Positions 56,791-64,000 of a stretch of DNA of 64,000 nucleotides are shown here, in pieces. The stretch is from JAEYKI01 sp036679405. Its GTDB lineage: Bacteria; Bacillota; Clostridia; Christensenellales; Christensenellaceae. Location: contig JAVBVZ010000047.1 of assembly GCA_036679405.1 (NCBI GenBank), positions 37,770 through 101,769 of the forward strand, read 5' to 3'. The notes under the pieces are model-generated. The model did not search any database. It had not been told where the DNA came from and saw only the letters and a list, made by a program, of their open reading frames with translations. Positions within the stretch are counted from its first letter, which is position 1. Each line of letters begins with the position of its first letter. Position numbers and translations under genes: made by a program.

Positions 56791-56821
56791 TTATTTGTTA
56801 TATATATACTATAACAAATAA
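56791..56821. promoter_or_regulatory. Likely operator of the GntR regulator
   Basis: TTATTTGTTATA and TATAACAAATAA are perfect 12-bp arms with a 7-base spacer, 20 bases upstream of the GntR ATG. The arms include TATA-like -10 sequence, so a bound repressor would block the promoter. Confidence 0.8.
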
Positions 56822-56935
56822 GTTTGCCTGTCAAACTTTTGCGCAAACCCGGGCCGAAAGAGAATGCACAGCGCATTGAAAAACCCGCAAAAACGGTTTA
56901 TAGTGGGGGTATAGTAGGTTTTTAAGGAGAGACAC

Positions 56936-57700
56936 ATGCTTCACCCCGCATTACTGCCCGTACTTGGTTTTCTGATTGGATTTTTTGTCATCACTATCGG
57001 CGGAGGCGGCGGCGCGTTTTACGTAGGTATTTTGACAGGGCTGTTCGGCGTTCCGCCTGCGGTAGCGGCCAGCACTTCACTTGCCACCATGATCCCGACC
57101 ACGGCAACCGGCGCCTTCAGCCACTACAGGGCCGGGAATCTGAATGTGCGGCTCGGGCTTTTTATGCTGGCGGGCGGCGCAGCCGGCGCAGTCATAGGTT
57201 CTCTTTTCTCGGGTTCGCTGCCCGAAGCGCTCTATGCCCGGATATCCGGCATCTTCATGGTGGGATTGAGCCTGCAGATGCTCCGGCAATTTTTTAAAAA
57301 ACCGGCGGCTGAAAAACAGCCTACGCAACCGGGCCGGGGCGCTGTTGCAAAAGCGCTGCTTTACGGCGCCTTCGGCGGACTGATGTCCGGCCTGGTGGGC
57401 CTGAGCGGAAGCGGCCCCATCATTGTAGGGCTTTCCGTACTTGGATGCAGCGTGATGGAAATGGTCGGCACTTCCGTGTTCGTACTGCTGGGCGTCTCCG
57501 CCACCGGGTTTTTAATGCATCTGAACCTGGGTGATATCGACTGGCCTTTGGTAGGCCTGCTGCTCATCGGCACGGCCAGCGGTGCGCTAATCGGCCCTAC
57601 GCTTCTGAAAAAGGCCAACAGAAAAAAAATGGAGGCCGTTTTAAAACCCGTCCTCTTTGCACTTACTTTAGGAATGGGGATCTTAATGATATTTCAATAA
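56936..57700 (+). CDS. TauE/SafE-family sulfite exporter-like permease
   Basis: The 254-residue protein has about eight membrane segments and the TauE/SafE (PF01925) repeats: GGGGGAFYVGILTGLFGVPPAVAASTSLATM, GAFSHYRAGNLNVRLG, and the second GLMSGLVGLSGSGPIIVGLSVLG. These permeases export sulfite, sulfoacetate or related anions; the substrate is unknown here. An AAGGAGAGACAC site precedes the ATG. It is 14 bases upstream of the MBL hydrolase gene and diverges from the GntR gene. Confidence 0.88.
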   Translation: MLHPALLPVLGFLIGFFVITIGGGGGAFYVGILTGLFGVPPAVAASTSLATMIPTTATGAFSHYRAGNLNVRLGLFMLAGGAAGAVIGSLFSGSLPEALYARISGIFMVGLSLQMLRQFFKKPAAEKQPTQPGRGAVAKALLYGAFGGLMSGLVGLSGSGPIIVGLSVLGCSVMEMVGTSVFVLLGVSATGFLMHLNLGDIDWPLVGLLLIGTASGALIGPTLLKKANRKKMEAVLKPVLFALTLGMGILMIFQ

Positions 57701-57714
57701 AAGGAGAAGGTAAA

Positions 57715-58347
57715 ATGGAAATCACGAGCAGCGTTACAATGCTGGATGCCAGCCCGGGCGCTCACCTCTTTTTGATCCGCGGCCCTGAAAACATGCTGGT
57801 GGACACCGGTGTTCCGGGCGCGGGAAAAAAGATTTCAGCCGAACTTGACGCCCTTCGCGCCCCTTTGCGTACAATAAAAAAAATCCTTCTGACCCACCAC
57901 GACGTGGACCATATAGGCAACCTAAAACTGCTGGCTGAGGAAAGCGGCGCACGCGTCTTTGCACCGGCGGCAGATATTCCTTTCATAAACGGGAAAAAAA
58001 GCCGTCCGGGCGTCAAGCGCTTTGTCGGTCTTTTTGTCCGTCCCCCTGTTGTAGAAGGGATCATTCCGTACGGTCAAGAAGAACTCCCCGGCGTCCGGGT
58101 GATTTCTGCGCCCGGGCATACGCCCGGCCATGTGGTTATTTTGTATCAAAACGTACTGCTGGCAGGAGACCTGCTCCGGACAGAAAAAGGCCGCCCCGCT
58201 CCCATGATGAATTTTATGAACCAGGACAGCAAGCAGGCCGCCCGTTCCCTGGCAATTTTAAAAACGCTTTCTTTTGACTGGGTCTGCCCCGCGCACGGGA
58301 TACCCGTCCGGGCGGATGCGCTTGCCGGATTTTTAAAAGATTACTGA
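57715..58347 (+). CDS. Metallo-beta-lactamase-fold hydrolase
   Basis: The 210-residue protein has MBL features: NMLVDTGVPGAG, the metal motif LTHHDVDHIGN (a variant in which the usual second His is Asp), PGHTPGHVVI, LAGDLL and a final PAHG histidine. Such variants are common in small MBL-fold hydrolases and can still bind two metals. It follows the TauE-like gene by 14 bases with an AAAGGAGAAGG site, so the two probably work on the same compound, perhaps a sulfur compound. It ends 10 bases before the converging hemerythrin gene. Confidence 0.88.
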   Translation: MEITSSVTMLDASPGAHLFLIRGPENMLVDTGVPGAGKKISAELDALRAPLRTIKKILLTHHDVDHIGNLKLLAEESGARVFAPAADIPFINGKKSRPGVKRFVGLFVRPPVVEGIIPYGQEELPGVRVISAPGHTPGHVVILYQNVLLAGDLLRTEKGRPAPMMNFMNQDSKQAARSLAILKTLSFDWVCPAHGIPVRADALAGFLKDY

Positions 58348-58357
58348 AGCAAAGGGA

Positions 58358-58759
58358 TCAGAGGCCCTTGCTTTTCGCATATCCCCCGATCTTTTTATCC
58401 AGCTTTGAAATATGGTCCCGCAGCCAGTCTAAAATAATATGGTTTGTATTGATGGTAAGGACAATATCCCCGCCCGAAGACGCAAACTCTTTCTTTAATA
58501 TTTCAAGCTGGCGAATAAATACGTCATGTTCTTTTTTTTGCCGGGCGAATCCCGGATAACCGATCTTCATCATATACTGCTCTTCGTCCGCAAAGTGCTC
58601 CCGCACATAATCGTCCAAAAAACCGAATAATTCTGCCAGAAAGGCCTTTTCTTTCCGGCCTTTTTCCGCATCAAAAAGCGCATCGGCCATTTCAAACATT
58701 TTTTTATGCTGATTGTCGATTTCCGAAACGCCCACCGAAAGATCCTGTGTCCACGGCAT
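58358..58759 (-). CDS. Bacteriohemerythrin
   Basis: The 133-residue single-domain protein has the di-iron ligands of hemerythrin: a His in DNQHKKM, HFADEEQYM (HxxxE), KKEHDVF and a final DHISKLDK (HxxxD). It binds oxygen reversibly, so in an anaerobe it may sense, store or detoxify O2. A TATAAT lies 30 bases upstream on the minus strand. The 58760-59096 gap holds this promoter and the MarR promoter and no gene. Confidence 0.93.
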   Translation of the reverse strand: MPWTQDLSVGVSEIDNQHKKMFEMADALFDAEKGRKEKAFLAELFGFLDDYVREHFADEEQYMMKIGYPGFARQKKEHDVFIRQLEILKKEFASSGGDIVLTINTNHIILDWLRDHISKLDKKIGGYAKSKGL

Positions 58760-59010
58760 AAAATGTTCCTCTTTCCTTTTTGGTTTATTATAGTTTAATT
58801 TAAACCGGAAGTCACCGGGAAAATCCGTATTTTAAAAAAATTTTAGCAGGTCTTTTGCGCATCTCACAAACAAAATCCGCGTTTCTTAATTAAAAGGCTC
58901 TCCCGCCCCCAGCGGGCCGGCCTTAAGCTGCAAAAGGCCAGTATATTTCACCCGGCCGGCGCCCTGGAAAACAGTGCGGCCCCAATAAGCAGCTGCCGAA
59001 AAACCGGCGC

Positions 59011-59072
59011 TTGACAGAAGAATCTTTTGGATATACAATTAATAATAATTCTTATAGTTAGATTTCTTACTA
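59011..59072 (+). promoter_or_regulatory. Promoter and likely operator of the MarR operon
   Basis: TTGACA (59011-59016) and TACAAT (59034-59039) are 17 bases apart. TAGTTAGATTTCTTACTA at 59055-59072, just downstream of the start point, is an 18-bp imperfect palindrome (14 of 18 positions symmetric), the size and location of a MarR operator. Confidence 0.7.
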
Positions 59073-59096
59073 ATTTAAAAAAAGGGGGGTATCCCA

Positions 59097-59546
59097 TTGG
59101 ACAGCCAGACGAAAGGCAAACTCTTCTCGAACACATTTGACCGTTTTATGCCCTTTTATTTTCATTATATAAATCCTATTATCCATAAGGCCGGCCGGTT
59201 GAACGCGAACCAGGTACGGGTTATCATGGCACTCAATTATCTCGGCCGCGCTACGCCCACCGAACTGAGCAACTGCTTTTGCATGCAGAAAGGCAGCCTG
59301 ACAACAATACTTCGTTCTCTTCAGAATATGGGGCTGATCGACAAACAAAGAGCCAGGGAAGATGAACGAAAGTATTATGTTTCCGCCACCCAAAAAGCCA
59401 AAGCCCTGATCAAAGAAAAAGAGGAGGCTGACAAGCAGGCATTTGAAAAACTTTTTTCCCGGATGTCTGCAAAAGACGCAGACACAATCACCCAGGGACT
59501 TCATAAACTGTGCGACTATTTTGATGAGATGGAGGCGCTTTTATGA
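59097..59546 (+). CDS. MarR-family transcriptional regulator
   Basis: The 149-residue protein has the MarR winged helix-turn-helix: LNANQVRVIMALNYLGRATPTELSNCF, MQKGSLTTILRSLQNMGLI, and the wing QRAREDERKYYVS. The start is a TTG eight bases after GGGGGG. It overlaps the next gene by four bases and a palindrome overlaps its start point, so it probably represses its own operon. MarR proteins usually respond to phenolic or other toxic compounds; the ligand here is unknown. Confidence 0.9.
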   Translation: MDSQTKGKLFSNTFDRFMPFYFHYINPIIHKAGRLNANQVRVIMALNYLGRATPTELSNCFCMQKGSLTTILRSLQNMGLIDKQRAREDERKYYVSATQKAKALIKEKEEADKQAFEKLFSRMSAKDADTITQGLHKLCDYFDEMEALL

Positions 59547-60424
59547 TCAGGAGCAAAGAATGCGACGCGTTTGGCCCATGGATATATGAAATTAATGATG
59601 AACATACCATGCCCCGTCTTTTTGCGCCTTACTATAAACAAAAACAAACGCCGTTAATGATTTTTAAGATCCCCATAAACATGGAACGCAGAAATGCGAC
59701 TCCTTCCATGCATCTTTATGATTCTGTTGTCGCCCTGTTTGATACCTACCTTTATGTTATGCAAAAAGACGGTAAAAATGTTATAGAGAATACGATTGCT
59801 TATTCGGATATTGAAGCCATCCGCTATTCCCATGAACTATTGCTTGGGATGATTTACTTCTTTGTCCCCAAGAAAATCATATCCATTCGCTACAACACGG
59901 TCTCCGGCGATATCATTGAAAAGATGGCCGCGGTCCTGACGGAAAAAATACCGGCTGGTGAAAACGCCGTCTACCAGATGGATTCTCTGCCATACAGCAT
60001 CCGCTCAATTGAATTTTTGTTTTCCAATCTGATAGACGGCATCAGGCGTCTGGAACCGTCGGTGAAATTTGCCGCCTATCAGCCTACTGCAACGGTAAAA
60101 AGAAAAATAGGCGCCCTGCACTTTTTAAAAATTTGGATGAAACTGCAGTGCACGGCCTTTCTTGTTAAACCGGCAGAAATGATTGTTATTGAGAGGCTAA
60201 AGCGTTTCCGGCTTTCAAAAGGTTCGGATTATTCTTATTCGTTTTTACGCGTTCCTTATCATGCTATAAAAAATATTCATCTCCGGGAAGACGAAGACGA
60301 CAACAATTTTTATCTGCTGAAGATCGCTACGTCAGACCATGAATTCAGCTTTCTCTTTGAAAAAAACAACAGCCGCTTAAACACCCTGTACCATAAAATG
60401 CGCGGCGCGGCAGATATGCTTTAG
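59543..60424 (+). CDS. Protein of unknown function with tandem PH-like regions
   Basis: The 293-residue product is not one I recognise. No clear membrane segments are seen. It has two similar halves: residues 55-110 (DTYLYVMQKDGKNV, IAYSDIEAIRYS, KKIISIRYN) and 205-285 (AEMIVIERLKRF, VPYHAIKNIHL, LLKIATSDHEFSFLFEK). The strand pattern suggests two bacterial PH-like (bPH) domains; this is inference. The start overlaps the marR stop by four bases (ATGA), so it is made together with the regulator and may be its main target. Confidence 0.7.
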   Translation: MIRSKECDAFGPWIYEINDEHTMPRLFAPYYKQKQTPLMIFKIPINMERRNATPSMHLYDSVVALFDTYLYVMQKDGKNVIENTIAYSDIEAIRYSHELLLGMIYFFVPKKIISIRYNTVSGDIIEKMAAVLTEKIPAGENAVYQMDSLPYSIRSIEFLFSNLIDGIRRLEPSVKFAAYQPTATVKRKIGALHFLKIWMKLQCTAFLVKPAEMIVIERLKRFRLSKGSDYSYSFLRVPYHAIKNIHLREDEDDNNFYLLKIATSDHEFSFLFEKNNSRLNTLYHKMRGAADML

Positions 60425-60489
60425 CATTTTTTAGCCTTCATTTAAAAATAGAATATCTTAAAAAGCATGCACAAACGAAACGGCCGGGC

Positions 60490-60795
60490 CTATCTTGAAA
60501 AAGCCTGCCGCGCATCGATCAGGCCCTGGTCGTACGCTTTTCGAATGAGGAGGTACTCTCCGCGCCTGCCAAAATACAGCGTACTGTAATTGCGCTGTAT
60601 CTGCGTGCCGTTAAAAAGGTAATGCTCCATTACCGCAACGCCTTCCTCACTCTGTACATGGCCAAGCGCAAAATCTATAAATTTTGACTCTGCAATGGTC
60701 ATATTACGGTTAAGATGCCGCATGATTTCGTCAATGGACGTTTTGGTCCCTTCTTTGGCCAGGGTAATAAAATACTGAAGCGGTGTCTGCTTCAT
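60490..60795 (-). CDS. Small conserved clostridial protein of unknown function
   Basis: The 101-residue product starts MKQTPLQYFITLAKEGT and ends GLIDARQAFSR. The block NGTQIQRNYSTLYFGRRGEYLLIRKAYDQGL is typical of a small clostridial family that I recognise by eye but cannot name. It is helical and soluble, with no metal motif. The start is the ATG at 60795 after GGGAGGACGGG; a GTG five codons earlier would place this site inside the coding region. It is a single gene. Confidence 0.7.
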   Translation of the reverse strand: MKQTPLQYFITLAKEGTKTSIDEIMRHLNRNMTIAESKFIDFALGHVQSEEGVAVMEHYLFNGTQIQRNYSTLYFGRRGEYLLIRKAYDQGLIDARQAFSR

Positions 60796-60908
60796 CCCGT
60801 CCTCCCACAATAGTTTTTTATTGATGAGTGCAAATGGTAGTCTATTTGTAAATGCGCGTCAATAGGCCGCCGGAATATTCTTTAAAAGACGCGCCGTGCG
60901 TCTCCGCA

Positions 60909-60936
60909 AAAAAACCTGCCGGGCGGCAGGTTTTTT
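60909..60936. terminator. Terminator overlapping the end of the small GGADGPA protein gene
   Basis: AAAAAACCTGCC and GGCAGGTTTTTT form a perfect 12-bp stem with a 4-base loop. Its last bases overlap the stop codon at 60935, which ends the minus-strand gene. Confidence 0.9.
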
Positions 60937-61099
60937 ATGCGCGCTTGTTTTTTTTCTTTCTCCAAAGCAAAAACGCAACAATCCCGCCGGCCGCAATCAG
61001 CGCCGCCGCAATAACCGGCGCCCAATCGAAAGATGAAGTAACGTATATGGCCGCAGGGCCGTCCGCGCCGCCGATAATGGCGGTATCCATAATATTCAT
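60935..61099 (-). CDS. Small membrane protein with a GGADGP motif
   Basis: The 54-residue product is MNIMDTAIIGGADGPAAI at the start, one membrane segment (about 24-43) and a polybasic end (WRKKKNKRA). The GGADGP(T/A)AI stretch matches the conserved segment of beta subunits of sodium-translocating decarboxylases, yet this is a stand-alone short protein. The ATG at 61099 follows CGGAGG by eight bases; an upstream in-frame region lacks such a site. Its function is unknown. The gene ends in a terminator. Confidence 0.65.
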   Translation of the reverse strand: MNIMDTAIIGGADGPAAIYVTSSFDWAPVIAAALIAAGGIVAFLLWRKKKNKRA

Positions 61100-61265
61100 G
61101 TCCGTAACCTCCGATGAATTCACTTTTTCAAGTATAACAGAAAAGCTGTCCGGAATCAAAGCGGCTTTGGACTTAAAAGTACACAGATCCCGGATCGAAA
61201 GATGCGTCATACCTTATTTAAGCGATTGTTTTTCTGCTCATACCAAAGCGGACAGGGAACTTATA

Positions 61266-61274
61266 TGGTATACT
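61266..61274 (+). promoter_or_regulatory. Extended -10 promoter of the tautomerase gene
   Basis: TGGTATACT is an extended -10 element, with the hexamer at 61269-61274, 37 bases before the ATG. Confidence 0.5.
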
Positions 61275-61311
61275 GATTATAAAAAATATACAGGATAAGG
61301 AGAATTTCATT

Positions 61312-61548
61312 ATGCCGCATGTTGTAATCAAAACGATCAGCGGTCCCTCTGAAAAACAGCTTCAAGAGGCCGCAGAGCAAATTGCCGCCATTATCAACAA
61401 GACGCTCGGCAAGCCGGAAAAATATATTTCCGTTTCGGTAGAGGAATACTCTTTCGGCGAATGGGAAGGCGTTTACAACGAGTTTGTAAACGGGAAAGAC
61501 AATGTGCTCGTTAAACCGGGATATACCAACCCAAAGACATTTGAATAA
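61312..61548 (+). CDS. Tautomerase family protein (4-oxalocrotonate tautomerase-like)
   Basis: The 78-residue protein begins MPHVVIKTISGPSEKQL; after removal of Met, Pro1 would be the catalytic base of a 4-oxalocrotonate tautomerase-type enzyme. The beta-alpha-beta pattern and length fit one subunit of the homo-oligomer. The SVEEYSFGEWEGVYNEF end is typical of the YusQ-like group. It may convert keto-enol forms of aromatic breakdown products, but the substrate is unknown. ATAAGGAGAA precedes the ATG and a strong terminator follows. Confidence 0.85.
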   Translation: MPHVVIKTISGPSEKQLQEAAEQIAAIINKTLGKPEKYISVSVEEYSFGEWEGVYNEFVNGKDNVLVKPGYTNPKTFE

Positions 61549-61574
61549 CAAAACGCATACGCATGCCTCATCAA

Positions 61575-61599
61575 AAAAACCGCAGCTGCTGCGGTTTTT
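61575..61599. terminator. Bidirectional terminator after the tautomerase gene
   Basis: AAAAACCGCAG and CTGCGGTTTTT form a perfect 11-bp stem around CTG, extended by CATCAAA/TTTGATG. It stops the tautomerase transcript and the converging EAL gene. Confidence 0.92.
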
Positions 61600-61649
61600 C
61601 TTTGATGAAAACGGAATCTAAAGGCAGATCCCGTTTCGATTTGGCCTGC

Positions 61650-63533
61650 CTACATCTTTTTTAAATACTCTTTTTTGATCAAAAATTCAATCACCTGATC
61701 CAGCGATAGCGGCTTTGAGAAGTAATACCCCTGTACCCCGGGCACCTTTAATTCTTTTAAATACAGATACTGCTCTTTTGTTTCGACTCCTTCAACAATC
61801 AGCTTCAATCCCTTGTCGACAAACATTTTCACAAACGCTTCCATAATAATGCACTCTTGCGGATTGTGAACATCCTTCGGAACAAATGCCTTATCAATTT
61901 TTATCTGCATATTTTCAAAGCTTCGGATAAAAACAATATTTGAATTGCCCGTTCCGAAATCGTCTATTGCAAAACGCACATTTTGCCTATCCAGTTCGCG
62001 CACTTTCTCGGCGGCTTTCCTGTGAAATATAATATCCTCCAGCAATTCAAAGACAATATACTCTTTCTCCGCATCCGTCAATTTGATGGCATTATGCGAA
62101 TTTTCTCTTGCCATGTCTTCAAAAGTCGTGCGACTGATGTTGATTGAAATAAAGGCATTGCCCATAAGGCCGAGTTCTTCCAGTTTCTTTCTGTCGGACC
62201 GTATATTTTGAAAAATGTTCTCATCCAATGCGATTCCCAATTCAAAATTGTTGATCTGTTCAAGAAATTTGTCCGGCGTTAAGACGGTGTCCGGCTTCTC
62301 CCACCGGGCCAGCGCTTCAAACCCCATGATTGTTCCGTCCTGTATGTTAATGATCGGCTGATAATAATTGACAAATTCATGGTTGCGGATCGCTTTTTTC
62401 AGCTGCACTTTCCTGTAGCCTTCATCTAAAAAATTATTTGTAAACCGAGCCCTGTTATTCAGGAAAAGCAAAAAAATCAGAATAAAATAGGCCGATACCA
62501 GCAATAAAATGATGCCCAGCTGCAACGGCCAGGTATCCAGTACATTTTGTAAAAACGAATAGTCCATATACGCCCCGTATGCCGACCGGCCATCAAAACA
62601 TACCATAAAATACAGCTGTTCAGAGGCGTTTTCGGATAAAACATAATCTTTGCTGAGATCGGAGATGTTTGTATACACACTGTAAGAACAGATACGGTCG
62701 TCCCCGAAAAACGAACCGGATTCCGCACTTAAATCGATTTGGGGAAACAGGCTTTCTACCGTCCTGCCGTATTCCTCGCTTCCTTCCGGGTATGAAAAAC
62801 CGAAGTTGTATTCCTCTTCATTGTAATTAAGCATATATCCGTTTTGATCCAGCAGCAGGGTCGTTTCCCCGGGCATATCGCCCAGCGTCCTCAAATCAGA
62901 TAAATAATCACGCATCAAAAAATTAACCACAAAATACCCGATCCTCTCTTCGTTCATAACGATCGGCGTACTGATACGGAAAGTAGGCTTTGTAAGGCCG
63001 GTATAAGGGTCAATTTCAATCTCATCGTTTTCCACATTAAGGTCCAGCGCAGAAAAAAGAAACTGATTCCTGCCAAGCATCTTGGTTTCCGTATAATAGT
63101 ATCTGTCCGCCTTATTCTGCAACTCATCTTCCGGCACAACGTAAGGCGTGGGGATCCCCTTATTGACACGCACAATTTCCATTCCGTCCGGATCCAGGAC
63201 TCTGAGCTGATCAATTGTCGGATTTTCTTCCATCGCATTAATAAAAAGATCGCCCACCTGCCCCGATTCCCCTCTTGCGACGAGCTCTATATAATTGATC
63301 TCTATTGAATGGACAATCGATGTCAAATGGGTTATATAGTTGTTATAATCCATTTCTGCTGCCAGAATCATATCCTGCTGCGAATCAACAATAAACCGCC
63401 TTTCTTCAAGAAAATGAAAATAACTGATCGCCGTTACAAAAACAAAGATAATGACCAGCAAAGCCGGCAATAAACGTCTGAAAGCATTTTTAAGCGCCCT
63501 TTTCTCTCTGGAATCCAGATTGATGGCATCCAT
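61650..63533 (-). CDS. Membrane-bound EAL phosphodiesterase with an extracellular sensor
   Basis: The 627-residue protein has a membrane segment at 21-41, an extracellular sensor (42-336, probably double Cache), a second segment (337-358) and a cytoplasmic EAL domain from about 375. Catalytic motifs are all present: EALAR from 406, ISINISR, VFELLED, AIDDFGTGNSN, IKIDKAFV and IVEGVE. It should hydrolyse cyclic di-GMP in response to an outside signal. The start at 63533 is six bases after AGGAGG; an ATG two codons earlier is too close to it. The 63540-63880 gap holds a possible extended -10 promoter (TGGTATACT, 63664-63656), a terminator and no gene. Confidence 0.93.
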   Translation of the reverse strand: MDAINLDSREKRALKNAFRRLLPALLVIIFVFVTAISYFHFLEERRFIVDSQQDMILAAEMDYNNYITHLTSIVHSIEINYIELVARGESGQVGDLFINAMEENPTIDQLRVLDPDGMEIVRVNKGIPTPYVVPEDELQNKADRYYYTETKMLGRNQFLFSALDLNVENDEIEIDPYTGLTKPTFRISTPIVMNEERIGYFVVNFLMRDYLSDLRTLGDMPGETTLLLDQNGYMLNYNEEEYNFGFSYPEGSEEYGRTVESLFPQIDLSAESGSFFGDDRICSYSVYTNISDLSKDYVLSENASEQLYFMVCFDGRSAYGAYMDYSFLQNVLDTWPLQLGIILLLVSAYFILIFLLFLNNRARFTNNFLDEGYRKVQLKKAIRNHEFVNYYQPIINIQDGTIMGFEALARWEKPDTVLTPDKFLEQINNFELGIALDENIFQNIRSDRKKLEELGLMGNAFISINISRTTFEDMARENSHNAIKLTDAEKEYIVFELLEDIIFHRKAAEKVRELDRQNVRFAIDDFGTGNSNIVFIRSFENMQIKIDKAFVPKDVHNPQECIIMEAFVKMFVDKGLKLIVEGVETKEQYLYLKELKVPGVQGYYFSKPLSLDQVIEFLIKKEYLKKM

Positions 63534-63655
63534 ATACATCCTCCTGATCGTGATTGGAACGTACGGTGTTGCATCTCAATATTGTGTTGTCATACTGCTG
63601 CACGCTTGAGAATGAGTAAGCGTTTTTTTAGGACGGATCGCCTAAGATTATTTTC

Positions 63656-63664
63656 AGTATACCA
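63656..63664 (-). promoter_or_regulatory. Extended -10 promoter of the EAL gene
   Basis: On the minus strand TGGTATACT occurs about 120 bases before the ATG, identical to the element of the tautomerase gene. A short hairpin (ACGCTT/AAGCGT) lies in the leader. Confidence 0.45.
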
Positions 63665-63822
63665 CATTATGGATATATCGTCATCTTTTCATCATTTTCC
63701 ATTTTTTAGATTTGTCGAAATTTAAAACCGCCGGCATCCGCACTTTCCTTTACAAAGCAGATGTTTTAAAGAATATTTATAGCCCTGCCTTGATCGCCCG
63801 GTGCGCTATTTCTTTTTGTATA

Positions 63823-63857
63823 AAAAACCCGGAGGTCCCAGGGCCTTCCGGGTTTTT
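63823..63857. terminator. Terminator after the L-fucose isomerase gene
   Basis: AAAAACCCGGAGG and CCTTCCGGGTTTTT form a long stem with one G-T pair. It lies 24 bases after the fucI stop on the minus strand. Confidence 0.88.
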
Positions 63858-63880
63858 ATGCTTTTTATTGGGTAATCTCT

Positions 63881-64000
63881 TTATCTATACAGCGGTCCGA
63901 AGTTTTTGCAGGCGCGGTAGTCTGCGCCCTCCAGGCCCTCCGTTCCAAAAGCGTTCCACGCGCTCGGCCGGTAAACCTTCTCTGCGGGCACGTTGTGCAT
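63881..64000 (-). CDS. fucI: L-fucose isomerase, C-terminal end only
   Basis: The last 39 residues and stop codon are visible; the rest lies beyond the window. The sequence MHNVPAEKVYRPSAWNAFG, then EGLEGADYRACKNFGPLYR, aligns closely with the C-terminus of Escherichia coli FucI as I recall it (MHNVEETKVYRPSAW..., EGQDYRACQNYGPLYKR). The Met at the window edge is internal to the protein. FucI converts L-fucose to L-fuculose and needs manganese. With the FGGY kinase elsewhere in the window, this shows use of deoxy- and pentose sugars. Confidence 0.88.
   Translation of the reverse strand: MHNVPAEKVYRPSAWNAFGTEGLEGADYRACKNFGPLYR

Noticed and set aside
60852..61298. Plus-strand open frame of 148 codons opposite the small GGADGP gene
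   Set aside because: It contains a terminator stem near its start and no ribosome site; the minus strand has a better-supported small gene.
1..64000. CRISPR arrays, tRNA and rRNA genes
   Set aside because: I looked through the intergenic regions and saw no regularly spaced repeats, cloverleaf sequences or rRNA segments.

Overview
The window looks like part of the chromosome of an anaerobic Gram-positive bacterium of the Firmicutes, most likely class Clostridia, with roughly balanced G+C by eye. The evidence is the hprK/murB/rapZ/whiA/HPr-like cluster, dnaE-pfkA linkage, a TPP-riboswitch-controlled thiT, a sortase and a GH25 lysozyme, a DUF5685-DnaJ pair, bacteriohemerythrin, and strong Shine-Dalgarno sites throughout. 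A family such as Christensenellaceae would fit, but that is a guess. I see no rRNA or tRNA genes, CRISPR arrays, insertion sequences or prophage. Most of the window is ordinary core genome.

Layout. 1-4604: the end of an amidohydrolase gene, yfbR (nucleotidase), a TPP riboswitch with thiT, a TrkA-C membrane protein, a YhfC-type membrane protein and an AhpD-like protein. 4702-10449: a decayed 3' fragment of a second xylulokinase gene, a receiver-PAS-GGDEF-HD-GYP protein, then an operon of araM-like dehydrogenase, HAD phosphatase and FGGY kinase. 10543-15370: dnaE, a small protein and pfkA. 15456-22049 (+ strand): Cof phosphatase, hprK, GH25 lysozyme, murB, PHP protein, rapZ, whiA and a Crh-like HPr. 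22178-29155 (- strand): one long operon running DUF5685, DnaJ, membrane protein, FHA, FtsW/RodA, PBP and uvrC.

29419-38885: a small TM2-like gene and a structured stretch, then trpS and thrC, a P-loop protein, the glycolytic operon pgk-tpiA-gpmI, a Na/Pi cotransporter and trmL. 39109-44256: an amino-acid operon of two aminotransferases, an isopropylmalate/Re-citrate-synthase-like enzyme, an Lrp regulator and a HAD phosphatase. 44501-49853 (mostly +): DegV, a P-II-like protein fused translationally to a CPA2 antiporter, a zinc-ribbon protein, and the iron-sulfur operon iscR-iscS-iscU. 49914-56771 (-): MurJ, a PQQ-like propeller, peptide deformylase, sortase, two membrane proteins and a GntR regulator. 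56936-64000: TauE exporter, MBL hydrolase, hemerythrin, a MarR operon with an unknown protein, small proteins, a tautomerase, an EAL phosphodiesterase and the C-terminus of L-fucose isomerase.

The genes tie together around carbon-catabolite control (HprK with a Crh-like HPr that cannot be phosphorylated on His15), glycolysis, cell-wall building, cyclic-di-GMP turnover (one GGDEF/HD-GYP and one EAL protein) and iron-sulfur assembly. The points most worth a second look are the Lys15 HPr paralogue, the xylulokinase remnant that forms a direct repeat around the GGDEF gene, clear operators for the IscR-, GntR- and MarR-type regulators, three promoters placed as if for leaderless mRNAs, the Asp-rich motifs in DUF5685, and the structured region at 29728-29953.
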